From Carya illinoinensis (taxonomy: Eukaryota > Streptophyta > Magnoliopsida > Fagales > Juglandaceae), in assembly GCF_018687715.1 (NCBI RefSeq), contig NC_056764.1, positions 436,501-500,500 of the forward strand: a stretch of DNA of 64,000 bases, given 5' to 3'. The notes under the pieces are model-generated. The model was not told the DNA's origin, made no database searches, and saw only the letters and a list, made by a program, of their open reading frames with translations. Below are positions 1 through 11,420 of the stretch, piece after piece. Numbering within the stretch: position 1 is the stretch's first letter; each line of letters opens with the position of its first letter. The position numbers and the translations under genes were made by a program.

Positions 1-96
1 CGCACATCAAGAATCTATCTCTGAGAATACATATATACACACATACATATATATCCAAGTTCAGTTCATTGTCACTCTGAATAGCTCTCAGCTCTG

Positions 97-306
97 ATGG
101 TGCCTTATTTGTTCTTCGCGCTGGCTTTCCCTGTTGCACCTCTAATTCTTTATGTTCCTCCTGTTAGAAGCCTTAACCTCTTTGTAGAGGCCATGGAAGA
201 TCTAATGAGGGAATTAAGAATATATATCAATAGGATGTATCCACGGGCGCGTGTTGTTTGGTCTAGGATCTTGGATTGTTTAGTTTTCATCAGCAATACG
301 AGGTAG
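97..306 (+). CDS. small hydrophobic protein, 69 aa, function unknown
   Basis: The reading frame opens at an ATG following an apparent 5' leader and ends at TAG 304-306. The N-terminal 25 residues are strongly hydrophobic with several prolines (begins MVPYLFFALAFP), like a membrane anchor or signal. The rest is basic and amphipathic (LRIYINRMYPRARVVW). Tiny plant proteins of this shape exist and the composition looks coding-like, but I cannot name a family. It could be a complete one-exon gene, the tail of a gene entering from the left, or a chance frame. No neighbour informs its role. Confidence 0.42.
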   Translation: MVPYLFFALAFPVAPLILYVPPVRSLNLFVEAMEDLMRELRIYINRMYPRARVVWSRILDCLVFISNTR

Positions 307-2440
307 ATCATTCTGATTCTTCTCAAGCAGAGAGTCCTGGCTAATTTAAATAATTGTCTTTGTTCCAATTTTTGTTTTGTTTTCACGGTTCATTAGTTTT
401 ATTTTCTTTCGTTGTCTTTTGACTTGGATTGTTATAATTGTGCGAGAGAAATTGTTTCTTCTACTAGTGCTGTGGTCGCAGAATCATGTTGTAAAATTGC
501 TGTGAATGTGAGTGTTACTTCAAGGCAATACGAGGATTAATCATAGGTCTCTCTCTCTGTGGCTCTGTTGCTTGCACACCGATCTAAATACCAGATTGAG
601 CTTAAAAGGAATGAAGAAAAAAAGAACGTTGGCTCTTAATTTATTCTGTTACATGGAGTTTTGAGTTTGTAAGAAGAGACAGAATTAAACTGTGTCAGAC
701 ATGCACAAACAGTAGGAAAGAGCTTGAAGAAAAAGTTGCTTTTGATGTTTCTCTTATCTGGATTAGGTTTGCAGGGATGGGCGGTTTATCATTGTTGGTT
801 TCTTCTATATGGTTCTCCTTCTACATCACCATCTGACAGTCTCGCTGTTTTTTGTAAATAAAGGCAGAATAGAAAAAGACACAGAAAAATAGCCTATTTA
901 ACAGTACCGATGTTTTGTATCTGTTACTTTAATCTTAAAATGGATTTAGGTTTCGTCATTCAAAGTTTTGCTTTGGATGGTTGTAAAAGAAACTGTGTGT
1001 TCTTTTTTTCTTCTTTTTAAGTATGAAACTGTATGTTCTATTCAGTTATTCTTATTTTCTACAGCTGAGTTGAATCTGATACACACACACACACACATAT
1101 ATATATAGAAGGTCCTACTAATACGGTCCACCATTCCCACAGTTCTGCCTGTATCATCAAAAGTAACTATGCCTTAATCTATTTCAGTATATATTACAAT
1201 GACTTGATTTGTCTCCTGTCACATCCTATTGATACGATAATTCCGGTTCAGTAACGGTTCCTGAACCATGTTTGCAGAATAATTTGCATACGCCAGTAAA
1301 TAAAAATGGCTAGTTGTGAGAGAATGCAACTGACAACTTTTTTCACTACAATCTCCAGATAATAACTCCATAAAAATAGAGAAGTAAGATTTTCCTGGCC
1401 TCGATTTCCATGATTTTCTTGTTTCAATTGCTTTTCTCTAAACAGCTGTGACCTTTGTATCTTGTGTACTTGAGCTATGTCTATTCATACCAATATAGTT
1501 GTTTACTTATAAAAATAAAAATAAAAATGGAGATGTAAAAATACACCAATTTATTGAGTGTTTAATTATTGAGTGTTTAATTACAGCTTCTTTTGTCAAC
1601 AACAACTGAATCAAGGAGATGAGAGTAAAAACAATGGTGATATCAAAAATAAAACAATGCGCTATAGTGACACTAAAATAATGGGAAAAAAAAAAATAAT
1701 CTCTTACTCGATTTTCAACCATTAATTGGATAGCGTGCAAGGCTTGAGGAACCAAAATACATCCAAGGTTCTTGCTTCTCTTGCATCCACAATACACACA
1801 CTTTGGCCTTTTTCTGCTGATTCTTCTCTTGCTACCTCCTTATTTTGCTCCATTTCTTGAAGTACTTCCCCACTTGCCTGTGCGCCCATAAAAGATAAAT
1901 CCATTAGGAAAGTTGGTAATTGTTAGCAAAACCACTAGCATAGAATCCGTTCTGCAATCATGCTCTGGCCCAGTGCAAACAATGCAAGAATCCTTTATAC
2001 TTCATTCGAGTAAACATGCAAATATGGCAGTGAGAAGAAGTATTGCTCATGTAATGGGAAAGGGAGTCACTAAACAAGTGTGCCCATTGGTTCTGCAAGG
2101 GATGTCAACTGAGAAGAGAACAAAACTGGTTGAAAATGATTTATTTTCCTATATCCATAAACAAAGCTATATATCCATAAACAAAGCTAATGATAACATG
2201 TCTGACTAGCCTGATTATGTCACAATCTTTCATAATTGAATTCAAATTTAAACTCAACCTAGATTAACATGTAGTAATTACTTGGCAAAAGTATGTTCTA
2301 TTTGAGGATTAGTTCGCTGTTGATGAGAGAATACAATGCAACTAAACAGTAGTTCTGTTCTTCGTGTTATTCATTGTCATCTTTGTTTCCTCCAAGTTTC
2401 TTCAATTCAAGGACTATGGTGCAAAAAGAGAAGCATGCAA
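307..2440. other. spacer, no gene recognised
   Basis: AT-rich non-coding sequence. It contains an (AC)n run at about 1081-1098 next to a short (TA)n, and an A-rich stretch at 1510-1530 after 'TTACTTATAAAAATAAAAAT', which resembles the tail of the LINE at 62.5 kb. A 21-bp unit around 'TATATCCATAAACAAAGC' is repeated twice at about 2150-2190. The 3' untranslated region of the minus-strand gene ending at 2441 presumably extends into the right end. Open frames at 1722-1904 (-) and 1913-2209 (+) look like chance frames. Confidence 0.5.
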
Positions 2441-4826
2441 CTAGTTACAAACCATCAGCTTGGATTTGGCAGCCTTAGATGCAGTGGTTTTGTTCCATCC
2501 ACGAGTGGCAGAAAAGCATTGAGGGGAGGGAGGATTTGTTCGAATTTGCCGCAGGGTCTCATCCCTTTTGCACCATACGCTATCCAAATCCAGAGAAATA
2601 GGAACATTCTCTGCCTCATCAGCTCTTCTGCACGGATGGTTATCAAAATTTAGTCACTTATGATCATAATAGCAAAGTCTTGAAGGGTAACAATCTCCTA
2701 ATCATATTACAACCACTCGATCACCATCTTTTCTTTTCATGAGTCCAATGGTTCCCAACTTCCATCATTTGATAAGTTGATTTTTAGCCTAAAAGTTCTT
2801 AAAATAACTACTTCATCCATGAGGCATACTCCTGTGATTAGTCAAGTGAATACAAAGTTAATGCAGAACAAATAATAACTGAAAACTACCAACAATAAAT
2901 CTACACTCCCTCAATAAATCTACCAACAATACAAATATTCCATTTTTAATATATCTCTCAATGTAATGAATTCAGCAACCAACTAGTTTCAATACTTAGA
3001 TGGTTATGCTCCCTTAATTAGTTGTCATCAACTAAAAGGGTAAACAAAGGACTTCTACACTCGATATCAAGCCCATTAGGTCATTCATAATACCAAACTA
3101 ACCACCATGATTAAGATCATTCCAATCATTGTAAAACACACACGGACTCATTGATTAAGATCATTCCAATCATTGTAAAAGACACACGGACTCATTGATT
3201 AAGATCATTCCAATCATTGTAAAACACACACGGACTCATTGATACATTAATACATGCAGGCATATAGCGAGACTCACAAAGAACTGGAAACCACATGCCC
3301 AGATACACACAAGCATGATACACGCATATATATACATAGATGCCCAAGTCTAGAAAGAGAGAGAATAGAGAGAACAACAAACTTACTTCTTCCTCCTCTG
3401 CTTCTCCTTAACACTGCTTTCCCCCGTTCCTATAGATTCCTCTTTCCTCAATTCAAGCAATGGCTTCCTCTCTTTCCTCTCTTTATCCCTCCCATTCACC
3501 TCCCCCAAAGCCTCACAAAAACTCTCTTTCATCTCCTTTTCCTTAAGAACCACTTCGCTCTTCTCCACATTCAGCCCATCCACTTCCTCTCTCTCCCTCA
3601 GCCTCGTAGCCATTCTCTTTAATTCACTACAAAACTCCGTAACCTGATTCAGTATGTCCCGCCCAGCAAACAAGTTCCTTGCCGAGAGAGTGCTTTTCAG
3701 CCTTGGCACCTCATTGTTCTGCAACATGTCATTGGTCATTTTCTCCTTCTCTATGCTGGATTTGATTGCTGCTTTCGTGGACTTGGCTTTATGAATCGGA
3801 GGAGTTGACATATTCGGGTTCTCATTCTCGCTATCTTCATTTAATTTGGGATTGCTATTCCAAGAAATTGAAGATTGAGTAAGCCCTCTTCTCTTCAATT
3901 TTGCAACTCTAAATAAAAGAAAAAAAAGATAAAAAGTATTCATTTAGATGATTATATGGAAACTAACATTCAATTGGAATGTTATAAAGATAGAGTTTTT
4001 GCGAGTACCGTCTATTCTGATCATGGAGTGGAAGAGATTCAGAAAGATTAGCTGAGCTGGTGAGCTTCACCAAAATCAAAAGGAAGAAACAGAAAAGAAA
4101 GAAGAAATCAGACAGCAGTATAAGATTGAACTTCTGTTTGGCTACTCAGGATTAGGAAAAGGGAAAAAAAAAAAAAAAAACGAAGGGAAATCTTGTGTTC
4201 TTTATTGAGATGGTTTCCAAAGAAGCTTTCGAATCTCTTCGATCAACCTCACAAGTTAAGTGAAGGTCAATCCTTCTTTATCAGGACCCCACATAAAGAA
4301 TCATCGAAGATCAAGATTTTTATCTTCTACTTTCTTTTCCTACATTTTCAACAACCAATCAGCATTTAAGAATCCAAAAAAGGGGGAAAAGATTAATGAA
4401 CCTTAGAAGGATTTGACTTGAGAAAATCTTCAGCTGTCTTCGGATGCTTGCAATCTGTAACATCAAAGATGAAATGATAAACATTTCTGTTCTGAGCTAA
4501 AACCACCAGCCATGTTTCTGAAATGTATGTGACACTACCATAAACACAAAGAGAGCTTGTAGCCTTTGCTGTAAAATCGTGTTAAAGTGCAAAACTTTTG
4601 AAACAAATCTTATTCATTTAGCTGTATTCGAGAAAATGTGAGGAGAAAATGGTTACATGGTGAGAAGGAAGGAGAGCTTACTGGGTCTGCAAAACCAGGC
4701 CTCGGCGTCCACAGAGTTTTCGGGAGCCAAGAAATCGACCCATTTGGGTGCGTTTATGCGCTCGTAGAGCTCGTCCTCTACAAATATGGACTCTGTTCTC
4801 TTCCAATCAATTTTCGCTGGTTCCAT
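2441..4826 (-). CDS. conserved plant protein of unknown function, 320 aa, five exons
   Basis: Inferred exons (minus strand): 4826-4682, 4454-4402, 4064-4009, 3908-3387 and 2627-2441, total 963 nt with every junction in frame and GT-AG. Exons 1-2 give an N-terminal block I recall from a conserved plant family: MEPAKIDWKR, then APKWVDFLAPE and EAWFCRP|NCKHPKTAEDF, with invariant-looking Trp, Cys and His. The middle is basic and charged with coiled-coil-like stretches and ends in KEKQRRKK. The last exon contributes a C-terminal tail containing SLDLDSVWCKRDETLRQIR. The TAA at 3385-3383 in frame after exon 4 lies inside a GTAAGT donor and is removed by splicing. No catalytic motif is visible; the basic, low-complexity character would suit a nuclear protein, which is a guess. 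The start ATG follows a CT-rich leader. Confidence is high for exons 1-4 and moderate for exon 5. Confidence 0.83.
3109..3240. repeat. 44-bp direct repeat, three tandem copies
   Basis: Three consecutive 44-bp copies beginning GATTAAGATCATTCC and ending GGACTCATT. Copies 1 and 3 match; copy 2 differs at one base (AAAAGACAC versus AAAACACAC). The array sits in the last intron of the minus-strand conserved gene. Confidence 0.95.
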
Positions 4827-5868
4827 TACCCGAACACAGAGAGAGTGAGAGAGAGAGAGTTTGGGGTTTGGGAGAATGTGGGGAACGTAACGGTCAGTAG
4901 AACGAGGGAGAGAGTTGAACGTTAAAATGGGGTTTCAGTCTCACTATCACTGGAATTTCTGACCGTTGGAGATTTTTTTTTTTTTTTTTTTTTTGTAATT
5001 ATTTTCAATTAATAACACTGGGGAAGCGGAACTGTTATCAACGACATCCCTCTCGTCCGTGTGCCCGTCTGTATAGTACAAGGCACCCAGTAGCCTGCTT
5101 TTTCCCCGAGCTGTGTTTGACAAGTGAGGCTGCACTATTATTTATGAAAAATCTAGTTGGAAGCATTATTTATTATTATTTATAAATAATTTATACTATT
5201 TACAGTATTTATTATTTATTACTGCAACAGAAGAAAAATGAAAGAGAGTTTGGAATTGGCAACCCAACCCAACGACCATGCGTTTCATATTTGAAAAACT
5301 ACCCATTTGGTTCCAAATTATATGAGGTAAATCAATCAAAGTTATGTAAATTTCGAATCAATTGGTTCATAGGAATTAAAAAAATAAAAAAAATCCATTC
5401 AATCTATATGCATATAGCATCCAGTATCAGGTAATCAGTCATGCACAATGCATCTACCCTTTTAATCCGTCGTTAGCTGTGGAGCTGCCTGAACCAATCA
5501 TGATCATCTATGGTTGAAATTGGCACGCACAATCTCATTCAGCTAAGCTCACAAGCAAAGAAGATCGGACCCAACAACTAAATTTGAGACTAGTTAATTC
5601 AAATAGAAATCCTCCACTACTTAAAATTATTGTTACAAAATCTAAAATTATCCAAGTTTCTCCGCTGAAAGAACCCTTGTATGAAGTAAGCGGAAGCTAC
5701 CATATTCCTTAACAAGCCCATGTAGTATACACTCCCCCTCCCCGCCCCCCACAAACTTGGAGAAAAACAAAAACAAAAAAGCTAGTAACAATGGGAAAAA
5801 ATATATATATGAAATTGATGGAGCATAGAACAACACAGTTCTTTCATCCATTTTTTCGGTTTGATGCA
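4827..5868. other. spacer with promoter of the 320-aa gene
   Basis: The segment just right of 4826 is the leader and promoter side of the minus-strand gene, with a GA/CT-rich leader (4840-4860) and a T-homopolymer near 4972-4993. From 5150 to 5220 there is TTATT-rich low-complexity sequence. From 5640 to 5868 lies the presumed 3' UTR of the minus-strand BIG BROTHER gene. No other gene is seen. Confidence 0.5.
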
Positions 5869-8800
5869 TTAACGCCTTGATTCATCGCCAAATACCTCTG
5901 TGTTGCAAATTGGGCAAATCTGGCAAATACACAGTAGATAAAGATCAGCCAAGGGCATGAATATTGCAAACCTAGAATTCTGAAAAATAATCAGCTTTTA
6001 TGAAATCATTTACCGACCTTGTTAATGCTAAGCCATTTGCTGATGCATTCACTATGGTAAACATGCTTGCACGGCAATTTTATTTGCTGATCACCTCTTT
6101 TGTACCTCATCTGGCATATAACACATCTGCACCCAAGCAATGCCATTGTGAGCAGTTGAACGGCCATAAATCCAATATTAGAATGTGAGGGGAAAAAACC
6201 AATTGAAAAAGAAAATAGTGCATCCAGTAACTACATTCTGAAGTTGCAGAAAAACCTCTAATAACTACAAATAGTAGAAAATGGATAAGCTGAAAGGAAT
6301 ACCACATTGGAGGAGCTTAAGGATGATACTAAGGTCAAAGTTTCTTTGGAAATCAGATTTAGCTTCTTGCAATAAATAGATGGCATCACCTGATCCTCAT
6401 CCTTGCCTCTTTTAGAAAGAAGGTGATCCCTACTCTATTTTAATCTCAAATCATATTCTAATGTTACTTCTGAAATAGGTACTCATCATGATACCCTATA
6501 CTGAGTAGTGAGTGTATGTGGTGTATGGGATCTCACATTGCTTGGGAGGGAGAAGGTCTTACTCTTTACAATGGTTCCAATGGGGTTCTAATTGTATCAT
6601 TGACTAGTCATTTTGGAGTATAGGTCTAGATGTGGCTTGGGCTTCCCTTGGGGCTTTACACCATCCTCCACAATACACTTTTGATGCAATTTCACAAATA
6701 TGTGCATCCCAACACTTTGTTGCAAATTTATCATTAAAAACAGCCTGAGTATAAACCCATTTGTTTGGCCATGTAATTTCAACAATTTTTACATAAAATT
6801 GTTTTCATCAATGATTCTCTACCATATGAAGCATAGTCGCTGGACATTTAGTTACTGTTGCTTCTGGAAAATCAAAACCATGAGATGCAAGTTTAATATT
6901 AAAGTCACGAACAGGGGCACAACTATGAGATGCAGCTGATGACACCAGCACCAATATAGCCCCCTAATCAAACAAATTTGCTGATGCTGAACCCAATGAT
7001 GCATGGCATGGTATAAGAATGAGTTACTGTACTTCACATGTTGAACCAGTAAAATTCCTAGTAATAAATGTCCACACCATGTTATCATCGTTGCACCAGA
7101 TACCAGACCGGTCAAGCAGAACATCAAGTTCTATGATGTGGTTAATATCAAGTCTAAAAATAATTCGCCATCCATGGACTTACAAAAATTTCTCAAACAA
7201 TTGCTTCCAACATAATTTTTCTTTTTGGCAAGAAAAGAAGACTCATTTTGGATTAAAAAAAATCTGTTTCCTAACAATGGAAACTCACATATAAAATAGA
7301 GGCATATGACAGAAATGTTTATATTACATGACTTCCTGGAACTTCTGGTCAGATACATTCAAATGCAGATAATATTTTTGTTGCCCAGAGCGCGAGAAAA
7401 CAAATATATACTTAAAATATGAAGACAACTAAAAGAAATGGATAGATGGGTCACACTTGCAAGTTTATTGCTACAGGTGAATGAAAATTGCCATTATTAA
7501 ACAAAGCATCTTTGGACCAGAATTACCTCTCTCTCAATTTCTTTCTTGAGAAGAAGTTTTTGAATTTGTACTTGGAAGTTGGAAGCAAACTAATAAGATC
7601 ATGTGAAAGACCTCGACTTTGAGTTCCAACCGCATCACCTAAGTCAAGTAGCTCCTGCAGAACAGAGCACAATTAATGTGGTCCCATTATGATTCCCTAA
7701 TAATTATCCTACTAAAGAAACATCAACATCCAAAGCACTGACCAAGTTTCATTTCTAATTACATGAACTCATTTTAAACTTATTCCAGGTTTTCAATCAT
7801 TAATCATACATTTGTTAGGACATCTGCGAACCTTTAAAAGCCTGCCAATGCTCCTAAGTCTTAAAACCAACCCATTGGATTGAACAGGTAACTCTTTATC
7901 ATATATATCAGCTTTTTGTATAATGATGGGTAATTGTTTATGATGCATCCCACATGTGGGGCATGAGCTACAAAATGATAGCTCAAGAAAGTTATAATGA
8001 GGACAACTGAAGAAGCTGATTGAATATCTTATATACATGCTCAAGGGAACGAAAAACAATTAATTCATTTCTTGGATATCGCAAAACTAGCCCCCAATGT
8101 GCTTTGTTGATATTAGTCAAGGGTGACTGCTATGTAAATATCAATATTCCTAGTCGCTTTTCGTCTCCTTGATAGCTGGATGTTCTCCATTCAATACTAT
8201 CCTGATTATCATTCTTTCATCCCTTCATTGGCTTGTGTAAAAGGAGATAGACAATTTTTTGTGGCACACCCAAATTAGTTTAATGCTGAATCTTTCACTT
8301 GTTTGGTGTGCGTGTATGTGTATAGGTAGTGGGCTGTGGGCAGGGGAGAGATTTTAGTTGTCTGCTACCCACGCACCCTGCCCTCCGACAAGGAGGTTAC
8401 TTGACTTGCTCAAATAAAAAAAAAAAAAAAAAAAAAAAGGGAAAACTGCCACATTGTAACTATAATAAGAGGACAATTTATAGCAACCTCGTAAGTCATG
8501 TTATCAGGATCAACGTTGTCTTGCCATGTGACCTGCAACAATATACATGGAAGATGAAATGTTTACTTAGCTTTTGGCAACAGGACTGTGAAGATTCTAC
8601 CCCTAAAGTAGCAGTTGCGATTGAAAAGAAATAAGTACATAGGATTCCAATATAAACAACAGAAATTTATAGAAATGTGATTATTAGTGGGAGAATTCCA
8701 ATGACAAAGATAGGAAGAGAAGTTGCTGAGAAACTTGGGACGAATATGAATGGTGATGCTGCAAGTAGAGAGGGAGTTAGTTAGCAATGTTAGCTTTTAT

Positions 8801-10395
8801 TTGCTTTGAGAGCCTTAAGAAGGTTATTTGGATGATCCAGAACCCCGACCACTAAAGGCTCATTGCTCCTTATGGGCTACACTACCGCACTCCCCATCAA
8901 CTTTAATTCCATCTACTTTTAGACCCAAAACCCAACTATTTCTAATGAACCTACTCAATCCCAGACTTCCAGATGGGGAAAAAGCAGGGCATTTGAGCCA
9001 GTTTTGGAAGCAACTCCATGCATAAAGACATAATGATTTCAATTTCTTTTTTGGATTGCCTAATGCACAATATATTTTTAGCATTCTGCATGACTGACTG
9101 CACATATGCACAGAGATGTGTGAAACTTCTCAAACCCAGATGTAATATGTTAACTGGCACCAGTGAGAAGCAATCATAAAAAAAATAAAAATAAAAACTA
9201 AAAAAAATAATTTAAAAAAAAAAATAGAAAGGGGAAAAAAGGCAGAATCAGCAAGCAAGGTTCCAACCTGAGAGCTATTGTTATTATGATGAGTTGGACT
9301 GCCTGTAAAAATAAAGGCTAATTGAGTATTAGATTATGAAAGTAACTATCATAATTTTTTTTGATAAATATGAAAGTAACTATCATAATTTATGATCAAT
9401 GCTTGTAAAATTGAACACAATAGCTACTCTTAAATGAATAAAGACGAGCTTCTCTTGAACTAACATTCTTCAGGAATAGAATGCACACCCATGACTGCAT
9501 CTCCTTCAGACTGTGAGTCTGTAGATGCATGCTCTTGATTCATTGTTGAAGGGTATTCCCAGGTACCCCTGCTGACCTCCATTCTTGGTAAGTGATCACT
9601 TGCCTCATAATGACCATAATAGGTACTCCCCGGAGCAGAAAATCCAAATTTGTAAGAATTCATATTCATCGACCAGTATGCACTTTCCTGAACAGACAGA
9701 ATATAAGAAAATAACATTTCATAATATTGCAGAAATTTAATTCAACGAGGAAAACACTTACATTATACTATTCATAATCAAATTTACATTCACACTGAAG
9801 TAAGTTCTATCAGATAGCGTTCTTCGACACATTTAGAAAAGAACCGCAAATCAAACTTTTCAGAAAACAAATAAATAGAAATGGAGCCATGTGGTTGATT
9901 TAAGATAAGCGACCTACAATAGCACGTTCTACCATATGACCATCATCTTCCATTAATTTCAGTGACGCCCTTACTGCATCAACTTTCGTGGGCTTGTGCA
10001 AAGAAAGACTCTTTTTTCATTTTCTTTCTCTAAACAATCGTATACTGCCATCCTCACCTATTAATCCTGAATTAAACAATTTATTTCTCAACGTAAAGGA
10101 CAATAAATGCTTCAGCATGACAACCTACGCCCTCCGTCTATTCAAGAGCAGATTGGGATAGCCGCCACACAGCTAATCACTACCAAACGCATGAACAACC
10201 TAATGGGTATAGTTGTCAAGACTGGAAAATAAAAATAAAAAACGAAAAAAATACCTGATCTTGCGTCGGTAAGGTATGACCATAATTGATCGGTACATGT
10301 GTGAGGCCTTCAAAGAAGTTCATGAAACTTTCCGTAACCGTGTAAGGAAAACCAGTGTTTATGTAATGTACCTCCATTTGCCCATTCCCATTCAT
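5869..10395 (-). CDS. BB: E3 ubiquitin-protein ligase BIG BROTHER
   Basis: Seven coding exons (minus): 10395-10255, 9687-9465, 9302-9268, 8532-8488, 7654-7527, 6126-6018 and 5919-5869, total 732 nt and 243 aa, against about 248 aa in Arabidopsis BB. The N-terminus MNGNGQMEVHYINTGFPY and the motif YWSMNMNSYKFGFS match BB as I remember it. A TWQDNVDPDNMTYEELLDLG block follows. The C-terminal RING-H2 is complete: C192-x2-C195-x14-C210-x-H212-x2-H215-x2-C218-x10-C229-x2-C232. BB is known as a RING E3 ligase that limits organ growth by marking growth promoters for degradation. All seven exons join in frame. A splice acceptor at 10433-10434 upstream of the ATG implies a leader intron. Confidence 0.95.
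8320..8438. mobile_element. possible short A-tailed insertion in BB intron 4
   Basis: A GC-richer stretch (8326-8410) ends in a 23-A homopolymer (8416-8438) inside an AT-rich intron. That layout resembles a SINE or a processed insertion on the plus strand. No target duplication or Pol III boxes were identified with confidence. Confidence 0.3.
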
Positions 10396-11420
10396 ATTTA
10401 ATCACTATACAGACTCCAATTCACAAAACAAGCTGCAAATTACCATAAAATACAAGCATGTCAACTGTATACTTAGTCACGTAAAGCTCACAAAAATAAA
10501 TAATAATAATAATAATAATAATAAAAAGGAAACAAACTAAATAATGGAATTTAAAAGCAAAAAAAAAAAAAACTATCCTACATGAATAGGCTCTCGGATT
10601 TGAAGATGTATAATAAATAGGTATAACTATTAGCGGATCTATCTAATTCTTGAGGTTCCACATGGCAATTTGCAGAAATGCAGCATCATTAACAGCTTTC
10701 TTCAGTTCCCTACATAACTTAACATACAAAAAAAAAAAAAATGTTTTTTATCCTTCAATCTCCTATTGGTCTCTGAGAAAATGGAGGAGAGGAAAGGGAA
10801 ACAGAACCAACACTAAATACAGCACAAAATTCATAAGTTTCCGTTCAGTTTTCACCGCAACCTAACAGCAGGTAGCAGAAACAATTCGAAAACGGTTTCC
10901 TTCACCAAAAGTTCTCAGCAAAGTTGCCATGGGAGAATTTCATCATTCATTTACAAAAAAATATAACATAAACTCCAGATGTTTCTTGCGTTTGTTTCTC
11001 ACATTTTCTCCAGTTTTCTCAGCAAACATTCTCTTGGAGAAGAAATGTTAGAATCGCAGAAAAGAAACAACAAATGAACACAAGTTGGAAATTCAGGGAA
11101 CTCTTCTGCAATTAGAACCATCAAATTTCAGCTATGAAAAGTAAAAACAAGAAATGAAACTCATTCGCAGAGAGAGAGAGAGCGGACATTTCTTAGTAAT
11201 GGAGCTTAGAAAACAGACAATGGAGAGGTCTCCCCGTGTGAATCAGAGAGAGAGAGAGAGAGAGTGTGTGTGTGTTTTTGTAATGTGTGAAAATGAAAGG
11301 AAATGGCCCAAATGGGTTTTCCAGTTTCTTCTCTCTCTCTCTCTCTCCTCCTGCAGCTTATAAGTCATAATATAAGAAAAGGCCAAATTTACCAGCTTTA
11401 ACCAAAACGGCGACGTTTGG
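10396..11420 (-). promoter_or_regulatory. leader intron and promoter side of BB
   Basis: Immediately upstream of the BB ATG there is an untranslated piece starting at 10432, preceded by the acceptor 'AATTTGCAG'. The rest is inferred leader intron and first untranslated exon. GA/CT microsatellites at about 11168-11184, 11246-11264 and 11331-11346 are typical of plant leaders. A (TAA)n run lies at about 10500-10523. The exact transcription start cannot be placed. Confidence 0.4.

Noticed and set aside
1722..1904. Minus-strand frame with charged, coding-like composition
   Set aside because: No splice partner or homologue recognised, and the 320-aa gene already has a good terminal exon at 2441-2627.
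3109..3240. CRISPR-like array
   Set aside because: The copies are directly adjacent with no spacers, and the genome is a plant's.
3383..3943. Single 186-aa minus-strand frame read as a complete gene
   Set aside because: Its first residues are intronic and its stop lies in a GTAAGT donor. It is an internal exon of the 2441-4826 gene.
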